Of a stretch of DNA of 64,000 bases, positions 1 through 10,627 are shown piece after piece; position 1 is the first letter of the stretch, and each line of letters opens with the position of its first letter. Under the pieces are notes generated by a model. The model was not told the origin of the DNA, searched no databases, and saw nothing but the letters and a program-made list of their open reading frames with translations. The DNA is from Acanthosepion pharaonis (lineage: Eukaryota > Mollusca > Cephalopoda > Sepiida > Sepiidae). The DNA lies in NCBI GenBank assembly GCA_903632075.3, contig CAHIKZ030004296.1, forward strand, positions 2,274,501-2,338,500. Reading direction: 5' to 3'. The position numbers and the translations under genes are program-made.

Positions 1-138
1 GTTTCACTTCCCCATCGCAATACTTGCTTAAAACAACAGAAGAGATCGAAAAATCTTCTGCCATATTTATTATGTCCGAATTTAAATCGATTATTTCTCG
101 TTCCTATTTATTTTATGATTCATTCTTTTTGTAACTAG

Positions 139-223
139 GAACAGACGAAAATATTATTTGATGAGGACGAAGAGGAAGATGAAAATGAAGACGAAGATGA
201 TGTGAAACCAGTCCCTGGTAGAA
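139..223 (+). CDS. SPARC: SPARC exon: acidic N-terminal segment
   Basis: The acceptor TAG ends at 138 and the donor GTGAGT begins at 224. The 85-nt exon starts in phase 0 and ends in phase 1. It encodes about 28 residues dominated by Asp and Glu, starting EQTKILFDEDEEED and ending VKPVPGR. This matches the family's N-terminal acidic domain, which binds several calcium ions at low affinity. The preceding exon with the signal peptide is not in the window, so this is not the true start of the protein. Confidence 0.9.
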
Positions 224-345
224 GTGAGTTTATATAGTTTTTGAATCATTTTTTTTTATGTATGTTGCATGCTTTTTACCAAAAATGACTGCAAAGTGAC
301 ATGTTTAGTGTTTCTTGCGACTCTATAAATCTAAATCTTTGTCAT

Positions 346-350
<5 letters not shown>

Positions 351-402
<52 letters not shown>
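351..402. repeat. (TA)n microsatellites of the SPARC introns
   Basis: Pure AT dinucleotide run. Similar runs in SPARC introns lie at 521-559, 691-713, 1199-1226, 10860-10892, 11124-11162, 12228-12272, 14806-14850, 18359-18417, 19062-19115, 19359-19419 and 21874-21912. Many abut the ends of transposon fragments, suggesting they mark insertion sites or grew from element tails. Confidence 0.9.
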
Positions 403-406
<4 letters not shown>

Positions 407-518
407 ATTGAAATGTAACTCACTATTTTATGTATGACGGGCTCTCCCGTCTAACTATAATTTTTAAAAGACAAAAAAAATCCATCATACATAAAATAGG
501 TAGATACTTTTCAATAAA

Positions 519-559
<41 letters not shown>

Positions 560-562
<3 letters not shown>

Positions 563-690
563 TCTAGCATGAAACCGCCTGTCGCCTCTGAGTGTTGACT
601 GCAATGTTCACTTTTATATTTACATACGCTCTATCTCTGATATTGAACACTTTATCCCATAAATATAGCACATCTTAAAATTATATTTCT
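560..690 (+). repeat. Fragment of hammerhead-associated TA-flanked repeat
   Basis: Begins TAGCATGAAACCGCC and continues TGTCGCCTCTGAGTGTTGAC, then a tail with CTCTATCTCTGATATTGA and CTTTATCCCATAAATATA, lying between two TA runs. The same sequence occurs several times at 56.4-57.5 kb, where the upstream half of a hammerhead-like core is also present. Here only the 3' half of the core remains, with two changes in the stem III region. Confidence 0.65.
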
Positions 691-741
691 TATATATATA
701 TATATATATATATAAATTAGAAAAAGAGTCCACGGAGTACG

Positions 742-1195
742 TATGTTATGTGTTTGAAGCTTAGCCAGAAGTCAAATGTCGGAATCTTTAAAATAATTTT
801 CATCTATATAATAAATGCAAATGTCAGTGTGTCACACTTTTTCATCATTACTCCTAGAGGCCGTAACCCAACATATCAAACCATTTTGGAATCAGGTTGG
901 CACCGTGAGCAAATTAAAAAAAAATTCCAAGCCGGATCCGAACCCGTAATCCTGAAATTTTGGATTCCCAAGTTTTCATTACTGCTATTGTTTTCGGATT
1001 CCATAATCTTACCTTCTAGTGATAAAAACAATTAAAGGGACACAACTCTCTAACTTTCAATAGCTCATGTTCAAATGAAAAATTACTGTTCTCAATTTAG
1101 TGTGTTGCGAGAGTATGTACGCTGGTGGAATGTTTCTCACAATAATGGCGAACTTCATGTGATTCCGAGTAGTAAAATGCAAAGAAACAAAATAA

Positions 1196-1226
<31 letters not shown>

Positions 1227-1440
1227 GGATTGTTTTCGGCGATTTTTTTTTACATTATTTTTTTTTGTACAATAACAATTTTTATGACTTTGAAATAAAT
1301 TTGTGAATAATCGAAATTAATTGCGAAATCCATCGAAAGTCGCCCATAAAATGAAAATAAATTGTTTGTAGAGAAAGTAAGGACCTACGTACATCAAATT
1401 GTCTTTAAATTAAATGGTGGCAGAAGAATTGTCGTGAATT
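742..1440 (+). repeat. Interspersed repeat, also present inverted at 24975-25260
   Basis: Blocks at about 940-985 (CTGAAATTTTGGATTCCCAA) and 1290-1420 (GGACCTACGTACATCAAATT) recur in reverse complement at 24980-25260. The left part (800-900) has a short-codon, GT-rich look similar to the beginnings of the Helitron-like pieces near 37.6 and 60.3 kb. No convincing protein is encoded; possibly a non-autonomous element or UTR of an RTE-type LINE. Confidence 0.5.
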
Positions 1441-1487
1441 TTTAAAAGGTAATTTTAAATATTAATGCAATACTTAAATGCACCGCT

Positions 1488-1640
1488 CAATTTATTCAAG
1501 TTCTTCTGTAGTTTATTGTTGCTTATCGCATTTTCTCCTCCTTACCTATTGTGATGAAGGTCCAATCAAGATCCCTCTGCAGGAGCAAGTCCGATAGGGC
1601 GGCTTTTAAGCTAGTACTATATATATGTATGTTTTATTAA
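1488..1640 (-). repeat. RTE-type LINE fragment (reverse transcriptase region)
   Basis: The reverse complement matches the + strand segment at 24125-24220 (GGTAAGGAGGAG followed by CTACAATAAACTACAGAAGA-like sequence), part of the RTE-type LINE copy described at 24.1 kb. Frame is interrupted by stops, so it is a dead fragment. Confidence 0.55.
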
Positions 1641-1679
1641 ATTCAACCTTCATTAAGAATTCAATAAATTCAGTTTCAG

Positions 1680-2090
1680 CCAGTTTCCCATCGTCGTAAA
1701 ATAGCATCCCTGTGACTTTTCTATAAATACTTTCATGGTAATTGTTCTGATGAGCGTTCCTCTTTGGTACCGAGACTTTACCAAATTAAGTGCAGTACTA
1801 GACTGGCAGTTCGGTCTCATCAATTTAAAGATGAAATGGCTAGAAGTAACCGTAGGTCCTATGCTAACAGTTTCTTCTCCAGCACTTCTCGCTTGTGGAA
1901 CTCTCTTCCGACTTCATCCTTTCCAGTTAACTTTGATCTTTAAAAATTTAAATGGAATGTCAATCGTTATCTTCTGTCTTAATTCCCGGTCTTCTATTAT
2001 TCTCTCTTTAATGTTTTTCTTGTTCTCATATTTTCCCCAATCACTAACCCTTTGTGCCTTAGTGACTTTATTGCCTTGCTTGGGATGAAA
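1680..2090 (+). repeat. Non-LTR retrotransposon 3' end (ORF2 tail)
   Basis: Encodes in broken frames the C-terminal tail of a jockey/CR1-like LINE: TRLA-type basic stretch, then TSPALLACGTLFR-like sequence equivalent to the conserved F-x-RT-xx-LWNSLP block, followed by the 3' end GACTTTATTGCCTTGCTTGG and an A-rich tail. At least eight further copies of this 3' end lie in the window in both directions. Heavily 5'-truncated and inactive. Confidence 0.7.
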
Positions 2091-2523
2091 TGATTAAAAC
2101 GAAAACAAAATCTGTTTATTTTTTAACTGCATACGTACATAGGGATCGAAACTTTACTTTCGACTGTCACTTGTTGCCTAAATATACCTGGGACTGTCGG
2201 AAGTTCTTGAACGAATGAGAAATAATATGAATATGGGACTGTTTATCAACAATTTCGATCCCTAGGCACATTTTATTCGAAAATTGGAAAATGCAATAAA
2301 AAACAAACGGACCTTGTCAGTTGAGTTTAATAAAACTTACATATTTATATATAGATGTATACACTACTCCACAAAATTTAATTCCAGGAAGTGACGTAAT
2401 TCAAAATAATTTGAAATAATTGTTAAGTATTGTAATATTACCAGAGAAAATGCATTGATTCAAATTGTTTTAAAAATGCTTGAACCAGTTGTCAATTTTA
2501 AGTTCGTGTTATTGATTTCCTAG

Positions 2524-2633
2524 ATCCTTGTGAAACCAAGAAATGCGGCCGGGGAATGAACTGCATATTGGTTAAAAATCAAGCAGTCTGTGAATGCATC
2601 AGCAAGTGCCGAAGGCAGGATGCCCGCCATAAT
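2524..2633 (+). CDS. SPARC: SPARC exon: first half of follistatin-like module
   Basis: The acceptor TAG ends at 2523 and the donor GTAAGA starts at 2634. The split codon with the previous exon gives Asn, then PCETKKCGRGMNC and VCECISKC. The spacing of six cysteines (NPC, KC, NC, VC, EC, KC) matches the EGF-like beta-hairpin at the start of the SPARC follistatin domain. 110 nt, ends in phase 0. Confidence 0.93.
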
Positions 2634-3086
2634 GTAAGATGTTGTTCCTTTCACTTCACCTCAAAATCTGTTATTTCCACCTTTTGATGTTTTAACCCTA
2701 TCTCTTGTTTTCTTGTCTATAATCTGTGAACAATTCAATTTCTTTTGTTTAACAAGAAAATAATTTTTACATTCCGTCTTGTTGGAAGGTGGGTCGTTTA
2801 GCTTGGACTGCAGAGTATCCGATTGAAATCAAAATGGTGACACGCGTGAGAAATCATCATCAGCGTTTTAGAGTTATTTATTTCCAGTAAATGGTAATCT
2901 ACTTTTCTTAGAACTGGCCAGCATAGCCAAGTAAGAATGTTATTACAATGCATCAGTGAACGTTTTTAGATACAATCGGGCCATTTTTAATAAACGTAAA
3001 CTATTTTACACTGCTTGTCAATTAATGACTGTTTTGTGGCTACTTGTCAGTAAATATTATATTTTTCCTTTACTTAATTATTTATC

Positions 3087-3120
<34 letters not shown>

Positions 3121-3726
3121 TTTGCTGACAAGTTAGTTTAATTCGTTTAGAAGTTAAGTGGAAAAAATGTCGCTATTCTAATTGTTTCTAGTTTTCTATA
3201 ATCAGGTTGTCTGCTTCAATGAAGCAGATCCAGGCCATTGGCGATTGCGCGTCTCATTTGGTGACCCAAATAGAAACACCTTGTCGTCATGAGGCTCTGT
3301 AATTGATAGCCACACTTAACACAGACCAAGTTCTGTAGATCATTCTGTCTGCTCGCCTGTGCGGATCACCTTTTTTTTTATTCAGGTTTTGACCACGCAT
3401 GCAAATTAGCGATAGTTATAAAAGCACTAGAACCACGCATGCGCTTTCTTTAAATTGCAAATGGCGGCTCCTGCTGCGCAAGCGAGACATCGTGGCCTCT
3501 TAGTCACAGGTAGGTTGGAATTCCTTGGTCGTATTTCACCGCATTCCCGCCTCATCTCGTGATTACATAAAGTGTAGCCGGGCGCAGGTCGCTTCTGACG
3601 CATACTTCTGGGGGGTTTAGTTCCGGATTGGTTGTCTGGGAGTTAGTTAGGGATACTTTTAGTTTATATCAGTTTTTCTCTGATGTTATTTTAAAAAAAT
3701 TCAATTATGACCAGTTCTTGCAAATT

Positions 3727-3762
<36 letters not shown>

Positions 3763-3915
3763 CAGTGTAACCCCGATATAAGAGAGTTTTCAGGACCGGA
3801 GAAGAAGTCTCTTATATCCGGGTTTGGTCTATTTTATATACATTAACACAGGCTCTAATTCGGGCCCAGAGAAAATCTCTCTTATATCCGGGTCTCTTAT
3901 ATCCGGGTTACACTG
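3763..3915. mobile_element. pogo/Tigger-like MITE with TA target site
   Basis: Starts CAGTGTAACCCCGATATAAG and ends with the inverted partner CGGGTTACACTG, each end next to a TA dinucleotide (3761-3762 and 3916-3917). The inverted GTCTCTTATATCCGGGT motif recurs inside. 153 bp, non-coding. CAGTG termini and a TA duplication are characteristic of the pogo/Tigger branch of Tc1/mariner elements; the family call is established knowledge applied by eye. Confidence 0.8.
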
Positions 3916-4253
3916 TATATTTGAGTTTAAAAATTCAATTTGATTTTGTTGAAAGTAAGATTTAGGAAATACCACTTATTAAATTCCAGTATTCATTAGT
4001 TATACTTGCTATTACATTTAAAGGCAAGACTTGATTGGAACAGTTCGAATAAGAATAATCTATTTGATATCAAAGTAATATTGTGTACAGTTATCAGGAA
4101 ATTAAAACTATTTTACTTTTGTTGGAACGATCTTTTCATCAAAATTCTCTAAACGAAAACTGATACTTTCTAATTTTTTAGAAAAACATGAAATAAATTC
4201 TGAATAAAAAAAAAAAATTGCAATTTCCACTAATATTTTTTTTTTTCCTCCAG

Positions 4254-4392
4254 GTTTGCAGCAAGGGAAACGAGACCTTTGAGACTGAATGCGATCTTGA
4301 CCGTCAGTTTTGTCTTTGTTCTCACGACTTAGAAGGCTGCAGCGATCCAAAATACAAAAAAGTCCGACTTGATTATTATGGAGCCTGCAAGA
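4254..4392 (+). CDS. SPARC: SPARC exon: Kazal-like half of follistatin module
   Basis: A pyrimidine-rich acceptor ends in CAG at 4253; the donor GTAATT starts at 4393. The exon encodes VCSKGNETFETEC through LDYYGACK, 46 codons plus one base. VC-x-N-x-TF-x(3)-C and the closing LDYxGxCK are diagnostic of the SPARC family. Vertebrate SPARC has four cysteines in this stretch, whereas this protein has six. The extra two lie in an insert reading CLCSHDLEGC, which could form one additional disulfide (inference). Confidence 0.95.
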
Positions 4393-4399
4393 GTAATTA

Positions 4400-4980
4400 T
4401 ATATTATAATGTCAACTTTGAAATCTTTTAAGTTTATTACAATACTACGTTACATAAACACTTCCGAATGATGGGTTAATTGTCCTTTAAAATCATCACC
4501 ATCAATGTTGTCGTAGGCCGACTGTGCGACTGAATATCTGACGAGTTTCCTCCATATATCTAAGTTGAAAGTCGGATAGGCATTCATCCATGCGTATCAT
4601 ATCTTGGGAAAGTAGACCTAGCGGAGACCACCCCTTTGCAGAATAAACCGCGGACATATGGTTGCTGATTCCATCAGGGGAACCCTGTTTAGCTCTGGTT
4701 TTAACCAGTTTAGTAAACCCTCCACCTAGCGATGTGATGTCATCACCTCACTGGTTACATCCATAGCTGTGGAGGCTTGTTTTTCATTCTGCTTGTCAGC
4801 GGATCGGTTTAGTCGCCGATGACCCGACCATTACTACAGGTATTACTGTTTTTACATGGTACCTGAAGCGCTCGTAGAGTGACCGGACATATTCTTTTAT
4901 AATAATTTGTTTCGATACCTTTAGAAACATTTTCAGGTATGCCTGCGCACACACATTTTTCTTTTTCATATTTCCTTCAT
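4400..4980. other. Unassigned intron sequence
   Basis: No open frame or RNA gene recognised. Moderately GC-rich blocks at 4510-4560 and 4640-4860 look repeat-like but I cannot name them. The stretch 3200-3640 of the preceding intron is likewise moderately GC-rich and unassigned. Confidence 0.4.
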
Positions 4981-5210
4981 AACGTTTCGATCGTCGTGCC
5001 CTCTGGCCTTCTCAGATGTTTGTCGATCCATGTCATTTTCAGGGAACCCTTTATTTAATTTCCCTAAAACATGTTTAGGGATATCTTGACTATTTTTAGT
5101 TACTTACCTTGAGGCTGGCTCTGGTACTGAACTCACAATTACTACGCCACCAGATTCACAAACCAATTCACTTGTCTATCGTTCTGTAGAACAATCCTGA
5201 ACATAGAAAT
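4980..5210 (-). repeat. tRNA-derived SINE, type C (reverse)
   Basis: On the - strand a B-box-like GTGAGTTCAGTACC (near 5130) lies ~25 nt after a GGTGGCGTAGTAATT head, followed by a body holding CCCTAAACATGTTTTAGGG-type sequence. A related copy is at 40860-41190. Such tRNA-headed short elements are common in cephalopod genomes; the exact family is not resolved. Confidence 0.45.
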
Positions 5211-6812
5211 TGGAGCTTTAAACCTAATGTTCGTATTGTCTGCCTGCTGCTGTGCCACTTGATCTCCTTTGCCGTAGCTTCACTTGATGCAACTGAAACC
5301 TTGCTATCGTTCTCTTAATTAATATCTCCCATGGGAGCCATTAAGTGACTGATGCTAGGTGAACATAAACATGAGCTTAATACATGAGTTCTTTTCTATC
5401 TGGCTTTTTTAAAAATTAATTCCGCATTCATTCCCTCCATACATGATCAGCTATGCTTGATTTCATCATTTCACCCCTAATTGCACCTTTTCGATGTTTT
5501 TCCAGTTTTATTTTTAGGGGTCGGCTGGCTTCATGTTTGTACGCTCTTTCAAAAAGAACTTTCTTCGTAATGTCGAACTGCTTCTGGTGCCCGAAGAGGG
5601 ATGAAGAGAATAGCGGCTGAAACGTTTTGTTAATAAAAACAAAGATTCAGATATTAGTCTGACTGTAAATAATAAAAATTACTATCACAGAGATTCAAGC
5701 AAAATTTTTTCTTCTTCTTAGTCACGCCGTGAACCTTTCGACACTCCTTCGTACGACGCTAAAAAAAAATATTATCCAACATTAATAAACGTTTATTTCA
5801 TTTACTCGAAATACATATACATAATAAATAAACAAATTTTTATTAATAAATATTTAATCAAATACATAGGCCTACACTTTTTTTTTAAATGGTGGAGGAG
5901 ATGTTTTGTCTAATGAACAATTTTAAAGTGCTGAATCTGAAAATGATATTTATTTTCTACCATTAGGTTTAGTTTTCTACAAAATACCATATTTGACGTA
6001 ATTCAATTTCCTATCGAATGTTTGATACAAATTATGTACAGTGATCATATATAAGGACATTATATTGTCTCTACTTAGAACAATGCAATTAACTATTATC
6101 ATCGTGTAAAAACCAGATGTTTGAGCAATCAGAAATTCAATATTCATGATTTTTTGCAAGAGGCATTAAAATTCGATTTGAAATTTATAGGAAACTTGGC
6201 TATAAATAGTATTTTTTTTTTAATATCCAAGTTCTGTAGAACAAAATAAGAACTTAACTATTAAAAATGAACTAGATTTTTTTTTTTTAACTCGGCGCCC
6301 CAAAATTAGCTCAGAAAATGTATAAGTTGATTTGCACCAAAGCATGTATAGGCAACTTATACTCTTGAACAATTCCTTTTACAAAAGAAAGACATAAATA
6401 AGTCCGAACGCTTTGATCAAATGCACCATTTCAGTATTAAACACACCACTTCAGCAATAAAAAATAATTACTGTAGCAAGGAAGCACAGCTTTTGGTGTC
6501 CGGTGGCTGGCGGAAATAGCCGAGAAGCATTTGGCGGGATGAAACGAAGTTTTGTTTTTGATTGGGCAGTCGATAAGTAAAAAGACAGTCGTTGAGTTAG
6601 CTTGTGGGTCCTCTGAGTGGAAAACTTGTAGATAGTAAGATTTAAGTTTGTTATAGGGTTCTGTTTGGTAGTCGTTGGTGTGTCGCGACTGTCAGTGCCT
6701 GCTGCAATAATTTTTTTTTTATTTTCGACAAAATTATTAAGCATCATTTTATAATTCCACATTCTAAAGTTATTTTTTCTAACATCTTCAATTTATTCAT
6801 ATTTTTATTTAG
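5211..6812. other. SPARC intron, no gene seen
   Basis: AT-rich intron. Around 5595-5650 lies a GAAACGTTTTGTTAATAAAA motif related to the body of SINE type B. Otherwise no recognised feature and no open frame with coding character. Confidence 0.5.
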
Positions 6813-6895
6813 AACTGCCTCAATGTCTCCCGAAACAGTTGAAAGAATTTCGCGTCCGTGTCCAAGAATGGCTTCTTAGAGTCATGAAGGATTTG
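6813..6895 (+). CDS. SPARC: SPARC exon: first helix of EC module
   Basis: The acceptor TTTAG ends at 6812 and the donor GTAAGT starts at 6896. The exon completes a Lys codon and encodes LPQCLPKQLKEFRVRVQEW followed by LLRVMKDL. It matches the start of the SPARC EC module (Cys, then an amphipathic helix with the F-x-x-R-x-R/QxW pattern). Ends in phase 0. Confidence 0.92.
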
Positions 6896-7041
6896 GTAAG
6901 TTTAAATGATAGTTTTTGTGTGAGTATCACATTTGGTGAGAAATGGATGGAAAGGAAAAGATCCGATTTTAAGTGTTTTAAGAATGTCTCCGTTTATTAC
7001 AAAGAATCTTATAATTGAATTAAAATAAATTATTCTTTCAG

Positions 7042-7160
7042 AAAGCTCGAAAGCAACTTAATGATTATGAAGTATGGTTGGATGCCGCCAAAAAGGAAAA
7101 GAATCATGAACACGCCGTTGTGTGGAGATTCTGTCAATTGGATAACAAACCCAGAGATAC
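7042..7160 (+). CDS. SPARC: SPARC exon: linker and EF-hand 1 start
   Basis: Acceptor TTTCAG before 7042, donor GTGAGT at 7161. It encodes a basic, helical stretch (KARKQLNDYEVWLDAAKK) and then VVWRFCQLDNKPRDT, the incoming helix and first half of EF-hand 1. This loop (D-N-K-P-R-D-T-Y-M-S) keeps the one-residue-longer variant form typical of SPARC, where vertebrates have a cis-proline. A cysteine just before the loop (RFC) is not present in the vertebrate protein. Ends in phase 2. Confidence 0.92.
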
Positions 7161-8000
7161 GTGAGTAGTTCCCCACCCCACCAAAAAAAAAATAAAACAC
7201 AGAATAACGTCCACATGCATTTCTAAAGACATTTGATAATAAATAAATTAAATAAATAAATAAATATTTAATCTTGGACAGCGTAATGGCTATTAACAGG
7301 CAAAATAGAATCGACGGTCCGGATCTAAATTGCATCCTATACTGTTTTGCTCACTCTCGCGTTCATTCCACTAGGGAAAGCATATATCCATCATTTTTTC
7401 TCAGCTATGGATTAAATAGTACCGTAAACTGCATTCTCTCGTCTTGGGAGGCAGCCACTCTGATATTATTTTCAATTCAAAAACGTGGAGATCTTAGTGG
7501 GAAGCTTTTCTATTTTATTTTCTAAGATGTCATGACAGCTCACCGATAATATAAAGAATGTTTCTGTGGCGAGCCATGATAGCTAACATTTTGAAGGGCC
7601 ATTGCATAAAGAAATTGTCTGAATTGTAAAATGTTAATTATTCACGTTCGATTTTCAGAAATACGGTAAGAGTCCAATATTAATGGACGAAAGTTTAACA
7701 ATCAACAGTTTTACATTTCTACCGATTCGTTTGTGATAAAAATTGCAGTAAATATTTTCTAAAAGATTTTTCATCAGAAAGAACCAATAATAAAATAAAA
7801 ATTTATTACAACAAAATGTAAAGTTCAAAATTAAAGTAATAATTGTAAATACGCATTAAATTAATTTCACCATTGCTTTAATATTGAAACCAAAGATTAA
7901 CTCTTAAACAACAATCATCAACTGATGTGTCATTGGAGATTAGCGGATATTATTGATATATTTGAAGATATAACGTTTTTCAAAGATACGGGTATCATTC
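7161..8000. other. SPARC intron, no gene seen
   Basis: AT-rich sequence with a short (TAAA)n run at 7240-7266. The reading frame at 7274-7525 lacks splice context or homology and is not considered coding. Confidence 0.5.
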
Positions 8001-8430
8001 ATTTATGATTAATCTACGTAATCTGTAGTTTCCCTGTGCCTTCTCTATAAATATTTTCATGGTAATTGTTGCAATAAACTTTCTTCTATTGTACCAAGAC
8101 TTTACGAATTTTAAGCGCAGTACTAGATTGGCGGCAAGGTCTCATCATTTTGCAGTTGAAATGGCCGCTAGATGTAACTGCAAGTTCTTTGCTAACAGTT
8201 ACTTCTACCGCACTTCTCACTTGTGGAACTCTCTTCCGGCTTCTTGCTGTTCAGTCAACGTTGACCATCAAAAATTTAAATACAATGTCAATAATTATCT
8301 TTTATTTTCTTAATTTTTGATCTTTTTATTTTCTTTTCTGCTTAGTAGGATATTCTAATATTCTTTAACACTCAATAACATTTGCGTCTTAGTGGCTTTA
8401 TTGATTAGCTTGGGGTGAAATGAAAAAAAA
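8000..8430 (+). repeat. Non-LTR retrotransposon 3' end (ORF2 tail)
   Basis: Same family as 1680-2090 and better kept. One frame (8059-8313) encodes TRLAARSHHFAVEMAARCNC, then the FYRTSHLWNSLPASC block that closes ORF2 of jockey/CR1-like LINEs, and a stop. It ends with the common 3' terminus and an A-run at 8424-8432. Confidence 0.8.
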
Positions 8431-8509
8431 AACGTTACTAATTGGAAACACTACGATTCATGAGGTCACTATTTAATGGAATTTATGAGGATTGAAGGGG
8501 TACCTTTTT

Positions 8510-8690
8510 TTTTATTAGCGTGGAGATGAGTTTTAGGTAGCAGAAAGAGTGTCCCCTAGTTGGGGACCAATGTTTAGTGAAGTATAAAAGAAACAATACC
8601 TACTGGTATTACCTGGCATTTATTCTGGAGTTTTTGCCCAAATAAAGCGGGAAGAAAGAACCAAAGACAAACCTATGTCTACATGCATAC
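8510..8690. repeat. Unnamed repeat, second copy at 11505-11640
   Basis: Shares GGGACCAATGTTTAGTGAAG (8563 on) and GAAACAATACC-ACTG-TATTACCTG with 11560-11630. Both copies lie near a type A SINE. Unknown class. Confidence 0.45.
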
Positions 8691-8829
8691 TTCTCGAAGA
8701 GAAAAGAGTCGAAAATGGTGACAACATGGCTCACAGACTGCATAACTCTATTATGCATAAAACGCATCAACTATAAAAAAATGTAGGAATTTGTTTTAGT
8801 TCCCTTTTTTCTTTATTTATGTAAGCTTG

Positions 8830-9020
8830 GGTGTGCGGGTGGTGTAATAAATAACGGCTCGGAATTGTTAATAGGAGAGCCGAGTTCAAGTTGGGTTCGT
8901 TATATTCGCTTCCGTGCAAATACACTTGGGAAAGGTATGAATCTCTTTTCACTCCAGCTACGGGTTAATTAGTAAGACTTGTATCACTAAATCATTATCT
9001 CTAAAAGAGATAATAATGGT
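8830..9020 (+). repeat. tRNA-derived SINE, type A
   Basis: tRNA-like head with GGTGGTGTAATAAATAACGG (A-box region) and B-box-like GAGTTCAAGTTGGG, then the body CACTTGGGAAAGGTATGAAT shared by all type A copies in the window. Its arrangement fits the tRNA-derived octopus SINE class (OR1/OR2 in the literature), but I cannot assign the family without alignment. Confidence 0.7.
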
Positions 9021-9240
9021 TTAATGATAAATATGAAGTATGAAAGATTAAAAACCTACCAACAATATTTCATTAAAATCCTAGCCATTAACATCCAAAT
9101 AAACATGTGTGGAAAATGTTAACATGTGGAATTGATTATCAACGAGTAATTTTCGTATTTCTATAAACGTTATTTTTAGTGAGTACACGTTCGGTTGACA
9201 GCTGTTATTTTAAATAAAGGGATTCATATCAAGCAGCCAA

Positions 9241-9828
9241 ATGTCTCTCTCTCTCTCTCTTTGTCTCTCTCTCTCTCTTTTTGTCTCTCTTTTTGTCTCT
9301 CTCTTTCTCTCTTTTTGTCTCTCTTTTTGTCTCTCTCTTTGTCTCTTTTTGTCTCTCTCTTTGTCTCTTTTTGTCTCTCTCTCTTTGTCTCTTTTTGTCT
9401 CTCTCTTTGTCTCTTTTGTCTCTTTTTTCTCTCTCTCTTTGTCTCTCTCTGTCTCTCTTTTGTCTCTCTCTCTCTCTCTTTTTCTCTCTCTCTCTTTTTT
9501 GTCTCTTTTTGTCTCTCTCTCTTTTGTCTCTCTCTCTCTCTCTTTTTCTCTCTCTCTCTTTTTCTTTCTCTCTCTCTCTTTTCTCTCTTTTGTCTCTCTC
9601 TTTTGTCTCTCTCTTTCTTTGTCTCTTTTTTGTCTCTCTCTCTTTGTCTCTTTTTGTCTCTCTCTTTTGTCTCTCTCTCTCTTTTCTCTCTTTTTCTCTC
9701 TTTTTCTCTCTTCTCTCTCTCTCTTTCTCTCTCTTTTCTCTCTCTCTCTCTTTTTCTCTCTTTTTTCTCTCTCTCTCTCTCTCTCTTTTCTCTCTCTTTT
9801 GTCTCTCTCTCTCTTTTTCTCTCTTTTG

Positions 9829-9859
<31 letters not shown>

Positions 9860-10363
9860 CTCTCTCTCTTTTCTCTTTTCTCTCTCTCTCTCTCTCTTTT
9901 CTCTCTTTTTTCTCTCTCTCTCTCTTTTTCTCTCTTTTTGTCTCTCTCTCTCTTTTCTCTCTCTTTTCTTTGTCTCTTTTTTCTCTCTCTCTCTCTTTTT
10001 TCTCTCTCTTTTGTCTCTCTCTCTCTCTCTTTGTTTTCTCTCTTTTTTTGTCTCTCTCTCTCTCTTTTTCTCTCTCTTCTCTGTCTCTTTTTTCTCTCTC
10101 TTTCTCTTGTCTCTTTTTCTCTCTTTTTTCTTTTTGTCTCTCTCTCTCTGTCTCTCTCTCTCTCTCTCTTTTTGTCTCTCTCTCTCTCTTTTTCTCTCTT
10201 TTTGTCTCTCTCTCTCTCTTTTTCTCTCTTTTTGTCTCTCTCTCTCTCTTTTTCTCTCTTTTTGTCTCTCTCTCTCTCTTTTTCTCTCTTTTTGTCTCTC
10301 TCTCTCTCTTTGTCTCTTTTTCTCTCTTTGTCTCTTTTTCTCTCTTTGTCTCTTTTTGTCTCA
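9241..10363. repeat. 1.1-kb polypyrimidine tract (CT/TTTTG minisatellite)
   Basis: The + strand is almost purely C and T with sparse G (GTCTCTCTC / CTTTTT units). At 10170-10310 it becomes a near-perfect 30-bp tandem repeat (five units). It has long open frames on both strands, but these read as Leu-Ser-Phe repeats or Lys-Arg-Glu repeats and are artefacts of composition. It lies within the intron between the EF-hand exons of SPARC. Such mirror-symmetric polypurine/polypyrimidine DNA can form triplex (H-DNA). Confidence 0.95.
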
Positions 10364-10627
10364 TGTTCAAAGTCTGTCATTAATTCTAGCGCTTTTATAA
10401 CGTCGGTGCTATAAACTTTATTACAAATATCTGTTTTGATGGAAGTAAGGCACATCTGAATTTATGCGTTAAACAAATGAATATATCACCTTCTGAGAGT
10501 TTAGAGAATTTTTACGTTTCATTTCTCTGACCTAAGGTTTTGTGAAAGGAATCGCTTACTTGTTGCCTTATTGAAAAACACTCAACACAATTTTTCATTG
10601 CCGCTTTTTCTCTTTTTGTTTCTTTAG

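Noticed and set aside
748..1035. 95-codon frame on +
   Set aside because: The sequence is part of a repeat also found inverted at 25 kb with no frame conservation.
3440..3520. Start of a coding exon (ATGGCGGCTCCTGCTGCG)
   Set aside because: ATG followed by Ala-rich codons and a CAGGTAGG donor-like site looks like a first exon, but it is in the middle of a SPARC intron in a moderately GC-rich repeat-like block, with no supporting downstream exon.
6451..6762. 103-codon frame on -
   Set aside because: No family similarity, no splice or start context, AT-rich codon use similar to random intron sequence.
9195..10455. Open frames of 370-400 codons on both strands
   Set aside because: They are Leu/Ser/Phe or Lys/Arg/Glu repeats that arise from the CT tract in every frame; no family motif and they lie inside a SPARC intron.
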